From the NCBI RefSeq assembly GCF_030150285.1, contig NZ_JASLGE010000070.1:1-64000 (forward strand): a stretch of 64,000 nucleotides of DNA, read 5' to 3'. Below the pieces are notes generated by a model. The model did no database searches and was not told where the DNA came from. It saw only the letters and a program-made list of their open reading frames with translations. This DNA comes from Pseudomonas sp. Lineage in GTDB: Bacteria; Pseudomonadota; Gammaproteobacteria; Pseudomonadales; Pseudomonadaceae. Below are positions 51,582-59,329 of this stretch, piece by piece. Made by a program: the position numbers and the translations under genes. Each line of letters opens with the position of its first letter. Positions within the stretch are counted from its first letter, which is position 1.

Positions 51582-53297
51582 TCAGCGACGAATGCGCGCC
51601 TGAAGAAAGTTCAGGACGTCAGCAACAGGCAGGGCCTGGGCTTCTGCGTCGGTGCGGCTCTTGTATTCCAGGTTGCCTTCGGCCAGGCCGCGGTCGCTGA
51701 CAACGATGCGGTGTGGAATACCGATCAGTTCCATGTCTGCGAACTTGATGCCCGGGCTGGTTTTTTTGTCGCGGTCATCCAGCAAGACTTCAAACCCGGC
51801 AGCCGTCAGTTCGGCATACAGCGTGTCAGTGGCTTCGCGAACGGCATCGGTTTCGTAACGCAAAGGCACCAGTGCCACCTGGAACGGTGCCAGGGCGTCG
51901 CTCCAGATAATGCCGCGCTCGTCGTTGTTCTGCTCGATGGCGGCCGCCACCACGCGAGAAACACCGATGCCGTAGCAGCCCATTGCCAGGGTGACAGGTT
52001 TGCCGTTTTCGCCCAGAACCTGGCACTTCATGGCTTCGCTGTACTTGGTTCCCAATTGGAAAATATGGCCAACCTCGATACCGCGTTTGATTTCCAGGGT
52101 GCCTTTGCCGTCCGGGCTCGGGTCGCCGGCCACCACATTGCGCAGGTCGGCAACAGTAGGCACGGGCAGATCGCGCTCCCAGTTCACGCCAAAGTAGTGT
52201 TTGTCGTCGATGTTGGCACCCACGCCGAAGTCGCTCATGAACTCGACCGAGCGGTCGATGATGCAAGGCAGGGGCAGGTTCAGTGGGCCCAGGGAGCCCG
52301 CGCCGGCACCGATGGCGTCGCGCAGTTCGGCATCCGAGGCCATGGTCAGCGGGCTTGCCACCAACGGGTGGTTGCCGGCCTTGATTTCGTTCAGTTCGTG
52401 GTCACCACGGATCACCAAGGCAATCAGTTTGCCTTCTTCGGCCGCGTGAACGATCAGGGTCTTGACGGTTTTTTCGATTGGCAGGTTGTAGCCTTCAACC
52501 AATTGCGCGATGGTTTTGGCGTCAGGTGTGTCGACCAGGCTCAGGGCTTGTGTGGCCGCCGGGCGAGAGGTTTCACGCGGCACCGCTTCGGCTTTTTCAA
52601 TGTTGGCGGCATAGTCGGAACCGTTGCTGAATACGATGTCGTCTTCACCGGACTCGGCCAGTACGTGGAACTCATGGGAACCAGCACCACCAATGGAACC
52701 GTTGTCGGCTTCAACCGGGCGGAAGTTCAGGCCCAGGCGGGTAAACACGTTGCAGTAAGCCTGGTGCATGCGGTCATACGTGACCTGCAGTGACGCTTCG
52801 TCCGCGTGGAACGAATAGGCGTCCTTCATGATGAATTCGCGGCCGCGCATCAAGCCAAAGCGTGGGCGGATTTCATCACGGAATTTGGTCTGGATCTGGT
52901 ACAAGTTGATCGGCAACTGTTTGTAGCTGTTCAGCTCATTGCGGCACAGGTCGGTGATAACTTCTTCGTGAGTCGGGCCCACGCAGAACTCGCGGCCATG
53001 GCGATCTTTAAGGCGCAACAGCTCGGGGCCGTATTCTTCCCAGCGACCGGATTCTTGCCACAGTTCAGCCGGTTGAATGCTCGGCATCAGCACTTCCAAA
53101 GCGCCCGCAGCATTCATTTCTTCGCGAACGATGGCTTCGGCTTTGCGCATGATCCGCAAGCCCATGGGCAGCCAGGTGTACAAGCCCGAAGCAAGTTTAC
53201 GAATCATGCCGGCGCGCAGCATCAGCTGATGGCTGATAACGACCGCGTCTGAAGGCGTTTCTTTCTGTGTGGCGAGCAAATATTGACTGGTGCGCAT
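51582..53297 (-). CDS. proS: Prolyl-tRNA synthetase
   Basis: A 571-residue bacterial-type class II synthetase. Motif 1 is in the N-terminal segment (MGLRIMRKAEAIVREEMN), motif 2 follows (FRDEIRPRFGLMRGREFIMKD near residue 136), and motif 3 is GCYGIGVSRVVAA near 447. Between motifs 2 and 3 sits the INS editing domain (about residues 230-390), which removes mischarged alanine. The C-terminal anticodon-binding domain ends the protein. Length agrees with E. coli ProS (572). Confidence 0.97.
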   Translation of the reverse strand: MRTSQYLLATQKETPSDAVVISHQLMLRAGMIRKLASGLYTWLPMGLRIMRKAEAIVREEMNAAGALEVLMPSIQPAELWQESGRWEEYGPELLRLKDRHGREFCVGPTHEEVITDLCRNELNSYKQLPINLYQIQTKFRDEIRPRFGLMRGREFIMKDAYSFHADEASLQVTYDRMHQAYCNVFTRLGLNFRPVEADNGSIGGAGSHEFHVLAESGEDDIVFSNGSDYAANIEKAEAVPRETSRPAATQALSLVDTPDAKTIAQLVEGYNLPIEKTVKTLIVHAAEEGKLIALVIRGDHELNEIKAGNHPLVASPLTMASDAELRDAIGAGAGSLGPLNLPLPCIIDRSVEFMSDFGVGANIDDKHYFGVNWERDLPVPTVADLRNVVAGDPSPDGKGTLEIKRGIEVGHIFQLGTKYSEAMKCQVLGENGKPVTLAMGCYGIGVSRVVAAAIEQNNDERGIIWSDALAPFQVALVPLRYETDAVREATDTLYAELTAAGFEVLLDDRDKKTSPGIKFADMELIGIPHRIVVSDRGLAEGNLEYKSRTDAEAQALPVADVLNFLQARIRR

Positions 53298-53375
53298 GGT
53301 TAGTCGTGGCCGTTGCAGATGGCTAGAAATGACTGAGCATTGTACGGGCGAGAGGTGCCTGCGTACAGGGCGGCG

Positions 53376-53394
53376 GGGGGAGGTGGGCTCCCCC
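53376..53394. terminator. GC stem downstream of ampG
   Basis: GGGGGAG-GTGGG-CTCCCCC lies just after the ampG stop on the reverse strand. It has no T-run and may be a pausing or 3' protective structure rather than a full terminator. Confidence 0.5.
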
Positions 53395-53400
53395 TTGTAT

Positions 53401-54945
53401 TTACGGGGTTTGGTCAGTGTCTACGGAGGGTTTTTGGCGGGCGCGACGGCTTTCCTGATACCAGTGCAGGCTGATCAATATCAGGGTGGGTATGCCCATG
53501 ATGGCGGTGATGATAAAAAAGGTGTGGTAGCCGAACTTCTCGACCAGCACGCCCGAATAGCCGCCCATCAAACGGGGCAATAACAGCATGATTGAACTGA
53601 GCAGGGCGTATTGCGTGGCGGAAAACTTGAGGTTGGTCAGGCTGGACAGATAAGCCACAAAAGCGGAAGTGGCCAGGCCCGAGCTGAAGTTGTCGAGCGA
53701 AATGGTGACAATCAGCATTTGCAGATTGGGCCCCATATCCGTCAGCAGCATAAAGAGCAGGTTGGTGCCGGCAGAAGCTGCGCCCCCAATCAGCAGAATG
53801 GGCAAAATGCCAAAGCGCACAATCAGCAGGCCACCCATACCGGCCCCGACCAGGGTCATGATCAGGCCAAAGATCTTGCTGACCCCGGCAATCTGGTCTT
53901 TGGTAAAGCCTTGATCGATATAGAACACGTTGGCCATGACGCCCATGACCGTGTCAGACATGCGGTAAGTCGCAATCAGGCCGAGCAGCAGCAAGGCTTG
54001 CCAGCGATAACGCAGGATAAAGTCGTTGACGGGCGTCAGCACCGGTGCCAGACCGCGCCGCCCCAATGAGGACAGGCACATAACGGTGAGCAAGGTGTAG
54101 AGAATGGCGCGCAAGAAGGCGCGATCTTCCAGCACCAGGTTGACAGGGCTGATGCCTTCAAACAGCACACCGGCAAAGTTGGTGTTGTACAACTGAGTGA
54201 ACATGGCGGGCACGGACACCAGCAGCACAATCAGCACAAATACTGAGGCCAATTGATGGCCAAAGCTGTAGCGCCCGGCTGACAGTTGGGTGCGAAGCGG
54301 AACCGGCGGTTCGCGCATAAAAAAAGTGGTCAGCAGCGCGGGCACCATCAGCAGCCCGAAGAGCACATAGGTGCCGGTCCAGGCCGAATGCTTGTAATTG
54401 AACCCGGTAGAGCCGAAGCCCTCGGCAAAAAACAGCGCTCCCGCGGTGGCCAGCAGGGCGGCCACACGGTAGCCGGACATGTAACTGGCGGCCAGCGCAG
54501 CCTGGCGGCTGTCCTCGGCGATTTCCAGGCGATAGGCATCAACGGCAATGTCTTGGGTTGCCGAGGCGAAGGACACCAGAACTGCAATTGCTATCAGCCA
54601 TGAAAGATGCTTCTGGGGGTCGCAAAACCCCATGCCGATCAAGCCGAGCATCACCAGCGATTGTGACAGCACCAGCCAGGAACGCCGGCGGCCAAGCTTA
54701 CCGAGCAACGGTAGGCGCCACTGGTCAAGCAGCGGCGACCACACCCACTTGAAGGCATAAGCGAGCCCGATCAGGCTGGCATAACCAATGGTCTCGCGAG
54801 CAACTCCGGCTTCGCGCAACCAGACAGACAGCGTGGAGAACACCAGCATGTACGGTAAACCGGCGGCAAAACCGAGCAGCAACAGCACAAGGGTCGAGGG
54901 GCTGGAATAGGCAGCTAGCGCTTCGCGCCAGGTTTTACGGGGCAT
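53401..54945 (-). CDS. ampG: Muropeptide permease AmpG
   Basis: A 514-residue MFS-type inner-membrane permease. The N-terminal segment SSPSTLVLLLLGFAAGLPYM and the motif FKWVWSPLLDQW are typical of AmpG. It imports anhydro-GlcNAc-MurNAc peptides for peptidoglycan recycling and thereby feeds the AmpR signal for beta-lactamase induction. About twelve to fourteen membrane helices are visible. It lies 42 bp downstream of the alkyltransferase-like gene. Confidence 0.92.
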   Translation of the reverse strand: MPRKTWREALAAYSSPSTLVLLLLGFAAGLPYMLVFSTLSVWLREAGVARETIGYASLIGLAYAFKWVWSPLLDQWRLPLLGKLGRRRSWLVLSQSLVMLGLIGMGFCDPQKHLSWLIAIAVLVSFASATQDIAVDAYRLEIAEDSRQAALAASYMSGYRVAALLATAGALFFAEGFGSTGFNYKHSAWTGTYVLFGLLMVPALLTTFFMREPPVPLRTQLSAGRYSFGHQLASVFVLIVLLVSVPAMFTQLYNTNFAGVLFEGISPVNLVLEDRAFLRAILYTLLTVMCLSSLGRRGLAPVLTPVNDFILRYRWQALLLLGLIATYRMSDTVMGVMANVFYIDQGFTKDQIAGVSKIFGLIMTLVGAGMGGLLIVRFGILPILLIGGAASAGTNLLFMLLTDMGPNLQMLIVTISLDNFSSGLATSAFVAYLSSLTNLKFSATQYALLSSIMLLLPRLMGGYSGVLVEKFGYHTFFIITAIMGIPTLILISLHWYQESRRARQKPSVDTDQTP

Positions 54946-54987
54946 AGACTCGAGTCTGCCTCTGATTACGGAAACAAAGGGCGCACT

Positions 54988-55380
54988 CTAACCGCAGTGC
55001 TCTATCGGACGCCAGCCATGACGCTTTAAATCCACGCGACTGTTCATAATGCTTAAACCCTCGCTGCGCAGACGGGCTCTTTGTTCGTCTCCTGACGCGC
55101 TACCCGCCGGCAAACTGATGCGGCCCCCGGCAGCCAAAACCCTGTGCCAGGGCAGCCGCGTGTCTTCCGGCAGTTGGCTGAGTGTGCGCCCGACCCAACG
55201 CGCCGCCCGGCCAAGGCCGGCCAATTCGGCGAGTTGACCATACGTCACCACATAACCGCAGGGCACTTGTATCAGGGTCGAATACAGCGCCATACGGCGA
55301 ATATCAGCCGGGGACGGTTCCGGCTGTGGGCTCAAGGCAGAAGGTGTTGTCGTCATGGCGTGATGGGTCATCGGGGGCAT
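54988..55380 (-). CDS. Alkyltransferase-like protein (ATL), MGMT family
   Basis: A protein of about 130 residues related to the C-terminal domain of O6-methylguanine-DNA methyltransferase. The active-site PCHR is replaced by PWHR (LPWHRVLAAGG), so it cannot accept the alkyl group. Such ATL proteins bind alkylated bases and pass them to nucleotide-excision repair. The helix-turn-helix region VVTYGQLAELAGLGRAARWVG is intact. Starts at 55380, 55371 and 55356 are possible; GAGATGA before 55380 favours the longest. Confidence 0.86.
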   Translation of the reverse strand: MPPMTHHAMTTTPSALSPQPEPSPADIRRMALYSTLIQVPCGYVVTYGQLAELAGLGRAARWVGRTLSQLPEDTRLPWHRVLAAGGRISLPAGSASGDEQRARLRSEGLSIMNSRVDLKRHGWRPIEHCG

Positions 55381-55492
55381 TCATCTCAATGAGACTAATG
55401 GAACTACATAATCATCGTTGGGTCTTTCTTTTCGATACGCTCATCCGGATCATGCCGGCATTATTTCGAACTCCTGAGTTTTCCACCTGCTT

Positions 55493-56506
55493 ATGTTGCC
55501 CAGAACCTTGTTATGCCTTGCTGTTTTCACTGTGTCCTCGCCGTTGTTGGCTGACACGGTGTGGTTGAAAAACGGCGACCGCCTGAGCGGTAAAATCAAA
55601 GTGTTCGATGGCGGCAAGTTGCTGGTTCAGACGGACTATGCCGGGGCCATTTCTGTTGATTGGAAGCAGGTCAAGACCCTGGAAAGCGATCAGCAATTGT
55701 TGGTCAAACAGGATGCCTACGCCGGTGAGGTGGCCAAGTCGCTTACGGCCACCGAGGACGGCAAGGTGATTCTGGCCAATGGCGAGAGCTCTAAAACCGT
55801 GGAATTGGCCAGTATCCAGCAGATCATGAAACCTAAAGCCGTGATTCAAGACCTGGCCTGGAAGGGCAATGTGGATGTCGCGCTTAACTACAAACGTGCC
55901 GACAAAGACACGGATGATTACGACGTGAGTTTCAAAACTTCGGCCCGGCATGGTTCCTGGCGTCATCATGCGGAAGGTGAGTACAACCGCGAATTTCAAA
56001 ACGATGTGGTCACCACTGACAACTGGAGCGCAGGGTATGCGCTGGACTATTTCATCGATGAACAATGGTACTGGCAAGGGCGGCTGAACTACACACGAGA
56101 CAAGGTTGAAGATATTGCCCGTCAGCGCACCGTGGGCACCGGCCCGGGTTATCAGTTCTGGGATGATGAGTTGGGCGCGTTCTCGCTGGGCTCATTGCTT
56201 AATCGCACTGACTATGAATATTCCGACGACAAGAAAGAGAACTTCTACTCGCTGGCCATGAGGTGGGATTACAACCGCTACCTGCTGGGTAAAACCGTCT
56301 CCCTCTTCACCAGTGGCGAAGTGGGGAAACCGTTGGGAGGCGATTCGGATTACAGCCTCGATGCCGAAATTGGTCTGCGCTACAAAGTGACCGAGTGGGC
56401 GTCGCTCAACCTGAAGGCTGAAAAAGAGCTGATTGGCAGCGGTAGTGGTTCCGACAATGCCCTCAACAAGACCCGTTATACCGCAGGCTTTGGTGTGACC
56501 TGGTAA
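55493..56506 (+). CDS. DUF481 family outer-membrane beta-barrel protein (YdiY-like)
   Basis: A 337-residue secreted protein with a signal peptide (residues 1-20, cleavage after PLLA). An N-terminal LSm-like domain (DTVWLKNGDRLSGKIKVFDGGKLLV) is followed by a DUF481 beta-barrel from about residue 110, which ends in the aromatic residue W, typical of outer-membrane barrels. I recognise it as a YdiY/DUF481 salt-stress-associated family; its role is unknown. It is divergent from the ATL gene. Confidence 0.82.
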   Translation: MLPRTLLCLAVFTVSSPLLADTVWLKNGDRLSGKIKVFDGGKLLVQTDYAGAISVDWKQVKTLESDQQLLVKQDAYAGEVAKSLTATEDGKVILANGESSKTVELASIQQIMKPKAVIQDLAWKGNVDVALNYKRADKDTDDYDVSFKTSARHGSWRHHAEGEYNREFQNDVVTTDNWSAGYALDYFIDEQWYWQGRLNYTRDKVEDIARQRTVGTGPGYQFWDDELGAFSLGSLLNRTDYEYSDDKKENFYSLAMRWDYNRYLLGKTVSLFTSGEVGKPLGGDSDYSLDAEIGLRYKVTEWASLNLKAEKELIGSGSGSDNALNKTRYTAGFGVTW

Positions 56507-56518
56507 CTGCCCAGTAAC

Positions 56519-56542
56519 CTGTAGCCACAACGGTGGCTACAG
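56519..56542. terminator. Hairpin between DUF481 gene and SDR gene
   Basis: CTGTAGCCAC and GTGGCTACAG make a 10-bp stem with a 4-base loop between convergent genes; there is no clear T-run. Confidence 0.6.
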
Positions 56543-56558
56543 GTGGCGCTTTTCAGGT

Positions 56559-57317
56559 TTAGAGGCGCAGGCCGCCGTCCAGCTCGAGAATCCGGCCGGT
56601 GTAGTAATCATTTTCAAAGATGTACGCCGCCGAATGCGCAATTTCTTCGACTTTACCCATGCGCTTGAGCGGGATCACGGAGGTCATTCTGTCAAGCGCC
56701 TCCGGCTTCATGCCCATCGTCATTTCGGTTTCAATAAACCCGGGAGCAATTCCCGCAACGCGGATGCCATAGCGGGCCAGTTCTTTGGCCCAAGTCACTG
56801 TGGCGGCTGCGACACCGGCTTTTGCGGCGCAATAGTTGGTCTGGCCAATGTTGCCAGCCCGGGAGATGGACGAGATGTTGATAATCGCCCCCTGATTGTT
56901 CAGCTCCACCATCTTGGCCGCGACTTCGCGGGTGCACAGGAAAACACCGGTCAGGTTGACGTCAATCACCGCTTGCCATTGCGCAAGGGTCATTTTGCTC
57001 ATCACCCCGTCTTTGACTTTCAGCAGCAGGCCATCGCGCAGGATCCCTGCGTTATTGACAAGGCCATTGATCGCGCCAAAATCGTCTGCGATTTGCGCCA
57101 CGGTTTGCGTGACCTGCTCTTCATCGGCCACGTTGCACAGGTAGGCCCGGGCTTCTACGCCGTGAGCCTGACAGGCAGTGACCGCCAGTTCGAGCTTTTC
57201 CGGGTTCAGGTCAACCAGAGCCAACCGGGCACCCTTGGCGGCCATATACTCAGCCATTGCACGGCCCAAGCCTTGGCAGCCACCCGTGATAATGATTACT
57301 TTGTCTTTCAATTGCAT
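56559..57317 (-). CDS. Short-chain dehydrogenase/reductase (FabG-like)
   Basis: A 252-residue classical SDR. The cofactor motif is TGGCQGLGRAMAEY near residue 11, NNAG is near 87, and the catalytic Ser, Tyr and Lys are in SISRAGNIGQTNYCAAKAG. The Asp after beta-2 (ALVDLNPEK) leans towards NAD(H), but this is not decisive. It resembles 3-oxoacyl-ACP reductase paralogues; the true substrate is unknown. It is alone on its strand, divergent from the HugZ-like gene. Confidence 0.85.
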   Translation of the reverse strand: MQLKDKVIIITGGCQGLGRAMAEYMAAKGARLALVDLNPEKLELAVTACQAHGVEARAYLCNVADEEQVTQTVAQIADDFGAINGLVNNAGILRDGLLLKVKDGVMSKMTLAQWQAVIDVNLTGVFLCTREVAAKMVELNNQGAIINISSISRAGNIGQTNYCAAKAGVAAATVTWAKELARYGIRVAGIAPGFIETEMTMGMKPEALDRMTSVIPLKRMGKVEEIAHSAAYIFENDYYTGRILELDGGLRL

Positions 57318-57434
57318 GGGAACCCTCGGCAGTATTTCCGGGTGATTCCTTATAGGCTATTGATCTGCGCCGTGAGTGCGGCGAGTCAGTCAAACAGTGC
57401 CCTGAGTGCGGGTTGAGCGTTAGCCCTGAACTCG

Positions 57435-57456
57435 TCCGTTTTCGACGGATTTTTAT
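57435..57456 (+). promoter_or_regulatory. Hairpin with T-run just before the hugZ ribosome site
   Basis: TCCGT-TTTCG-ACGGA (57435-57449) is followed by TTTTTAT and then AAGGAG. It looks like a small intrinsic terminator or attenuator in the leader. Confidence 0.45.
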
Positions 57457-57469
57457 AAGGAGTCATAAG

Positions 57470-58201
57470 TTGAGCGTTGAAGCAGCCAAGCATGCCCGAG
57501 AATTACTGCTCAAGGAATACCGGGGAGCATTGTCCACGCAGTCCAAGGCCATGCCGGGCTTTCCTTTCGGATCCGTCGTGCCCTATTGCCTGGATGATCA
57601 GGGGCGGCCGCTGATTTTGATCAGCCGCATTGCCCAGCACACCCATAACTTGAAAAAAGACCCCAAGTGCTCGTTGATGGTGGGTGAGCGCGGTGCTGAA
57701 GATGTGCAGGCAGTCGGGCGTTTGACGTACCTGGCCGAAGCCGAGCAGTTAAGCGATGCCCAAGCGATTGAAGCTGCGGCCGAGCGCTATTACCGTTACT
57801 TTCCCGAGTCGAAAAATTACCACGCTGCGCATAATTTTGACTTCTGGGTGCTGAACCCGGTTCGGCATCGTTACATTGGCGGTTTCGGTGCCATTCACTG
57901 GCTGGACCACATCACGTTGGCCAACCCCTTTGCCGGTGCGGTCGAAGTGCGCATGGTTGAACACATGAACAGCGACCATGCCACCGCCATCGCCCATTAC
58001 GTGGAATTGGCCGGTTTGCCCACCGCTCACCCGGCCGAGATGGTTGCCATTGACAGTGAAGGCATGCACTTGCGCATCGGCCAAGGCCTGTATTGGCTGG
58101 CATTTGCCGAGCCGTGCACAACGTCGATGAGCGTGCGTGAGGCCCTGGTTCAACTGGCGCGCGCGGACGAGTGGCCGAAAAAACAGCCGGTCCAGCCTTG
58201 A
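57470..58201 (+). CDS. HugZ-family heme-binding/oxygenase-like protein, TTG start
   Basis: A 243-residue protein with a pyridoxamine-phosphate-oxidase-like split barrel (about residues 10-150, with FGSVVPYCLDDQGRPLILIS) and a C-terminal DUF2470 domain (VRMVEHMNSDHATAIAHYV) that supplies a heme-linked histidine in HugZ. HugZ degrades heme. The start appears to be TTG at 57470, because AAGGAG stands at ideal spacing and the family starts (M)SVEAAKHARELL. An upstream ATG-like frame at 57413 has no ribosome site. Heme breakdown in this organism is inference from the family. Confidence 0.85.
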   Translation: MSVEAAKHARELLLKEYRGALSTQSKAMPGFPFGSVVPYCLDDQGRPLILISRIAQHTHNLKKDPKCSLMVGERGAEDVQAVGRLTYLAEAEQLSDAQAIEAAAERYYRYFPESKNYHAAHNFDFWVLNPVRHRYIGGFGAIHWLDHITLANPFAGAVEVRMVEHMNSDHATAIAHYVELAGLPTAHPAEMVAIDSEGMHLRIGQGLYWLAFAEPCTTSMSVREALVQLARADEWPKKQPVQP

Positions 58202-58266
58202 ATTCAGCGCAAAGCGCCGTCATTTAAGAAAGGTTGGAAGACATTCTTCCGGAGAGGAATCATTTG

Positions 58267-58740
58267 ATGCGCGCTTTTTTATTGCTCTTTCTGCTGTTCC
58301 CCGTGCTAGAGCTGTACGTTTTTTTCAAGGTCAGCACCGCTATCGGGTTTTTCCCTGCGTTGTTGCTGATCATTGCTGGCTCCATGCTGGGTATTCTGGT
58401 GGTGCGGGTCGCCGGCCTGGCCACCGCATTGAGTGCGCGTGAAAGCTTGAACCGCGGCGAGCTGCCCGCTCAGCAAATGTTGCATGGCTTGATGATGGCC
58501 TTGGGCGGTGGTTTGCTGGTACTGCCAGGGTTTATCAGTGACGTTGCTGGCCTGTTGCTGTTGCTTCCACCTGTGCGCCGCCTGCTGGTCAATCGCCTGC
58601 GCAAGCGCGCCGAAGAACAGGCTATTCGCCAGCGTGCGTTTGCCGATGAGTTTGAAGCGGCACACCGCACGGCCAGCCATCAGCCTGTGGGGCGCGAGCC
58701 CACTGTGATTGAAGGCGAGTTCGAGCATCGCGACAAGTAA
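58267..58740 (+). CDS. fxsA: FxsA family membrane protein
   Basis: A 157-residue inner-membrane protein with four hydrophobic segments in the first 100 residues and a charged C-terminal tail. The start MRAFLLLFLLFPVLELYVF and the GGLLVLPGFISDVAGLLLLLPPVR stretch are diagnostic. In E. coli FxsA relieves phage T7 exclusion by the F plasmid; its normal role is unknown. CCGGAGAGGA stands before the ATG at 58267. It often lies upstream of groES in pseudomonads, separated here by a terminator. Confidence 0.92.
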   Translation: MRAFLLLFLLFPVLELYVFFKVSTAIGFFPALLLIIAGSMLGILVVRVAGLATALSARESLNRGELPAQQMLHGLMMALGGGLLVLPGFISDVAGLLLLLPPVRRLLVNRLRKRAEEQAIRQRAFADEFEAAHRTASHQPVGREPTVIEGEFEHRDK

Positions 58741-58756
58741 GCTCACCCGGGTTGAC

Positions 58757-58786
58757 GACACGGCACTTTAGGTGCCGTGTCTGTTT
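58757..58786 (+). terminator. Terminator of fxsA
   Basis: GACACGGCAC (57-66 of the 58.7-kb line) and GTGCCGTGTC around a 5-base loop, followed by TGTTTTT. Confidence 0.92.
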
Positions 58787-58825
58787 TTGAGTGTGGCACG
58801 GGGCTAAATATTTAACAGGCGTGCC

Positions 58826-58851
58826 CTTGTAATCACTTCAGACGCCCTTAT
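58826..58851 (+). promoter_or_regulatory. Heat-shock (sigma-32) promoter of groESL
   Basis: CTTGTA at 58826, a 13-base spacer and CCCTTAT at 58845-58851 resemble the sigma-32 consensus CTTGAA-N13-CCCCAT. It lies about 130 bp before groES. A long leader would follow, and I see no CIRCE repeat. Confidence 0.72.
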
Positions 58852-58983
58852 GTAACGGACACCGCAGGGTTTTGCTGGCAACAGCAGGCCTTAATAAGCG
58901 AATCGCACCCGGCATTTCCGGACTTGCAAACCCAGCCGGTATTGACACCGGCCGATGAACACTACAATTAGGAGAGATCGACA

Positions 58984-59280
58984 ATGACTACGCTTCGTCC
59001 TCTGCATGACCGCGTCGTAATCCGCCGCAGCGAAGAAGAAAAGAAAACCGCTGGCGGTATCGTTCTGCCGGGTTCTGCTGCCGAAAAAGCTAACAGTGGT
59101 GTAGTGATCGCTGTTGGTTCGGGGCGCGTTCTGGACAACGGTGAAGTCCGCCCGTTGGCTGTTAAAGCGGGTGACAAGGTTGTGTTCGGCCCTTACTCCG
59201 GCAGCAACACTGTGAAAGTCGACGGCGAAGACCTGCTGGTAATGGCTGAGAACGAGATTCTCGCTGTTATCGAAGGCTGA
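58984..59280 (+). CDS. groES: Co-chaperonin GroES
   Basis: A 98-residue Cpn10. It begins TTLRPLHDRVVIRRSEEEKK, has the mobile loop (about residues 17-33, KTAGGIVLPGSAAEK) that contacts GroEL, and ends NEILAVIEG. TTAGGAGAG stands before the ATG. It is followed by groEL after 49 bp in the usual bicistronic heat-shock operon. It acts in the cytoplasm as the heptameric lid of GroEL. Confidence 0.98.
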   Translation: MTTLRPLHDRVVIRRSEEEKKTAGGIVLPGSAAEKANSGVVIAVGSGRVLDNGEVRPLAVKAGDKVVFGPYSGSNTVKVDGEDLLVMAENEILAVIEG

Positions 59281-59329
59281 TTCCCCGCTCATTTTCCCGT
59301 TACTCCAAAGTATTTAAGGAATATCGATC

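Noticed and set aside
58787..58983. CIRCE element upstream of groES
   Set aside because: No TTAGCACTC/GAGTGCTAA repeat is present; the sigma-32-like promoter explains heat control.
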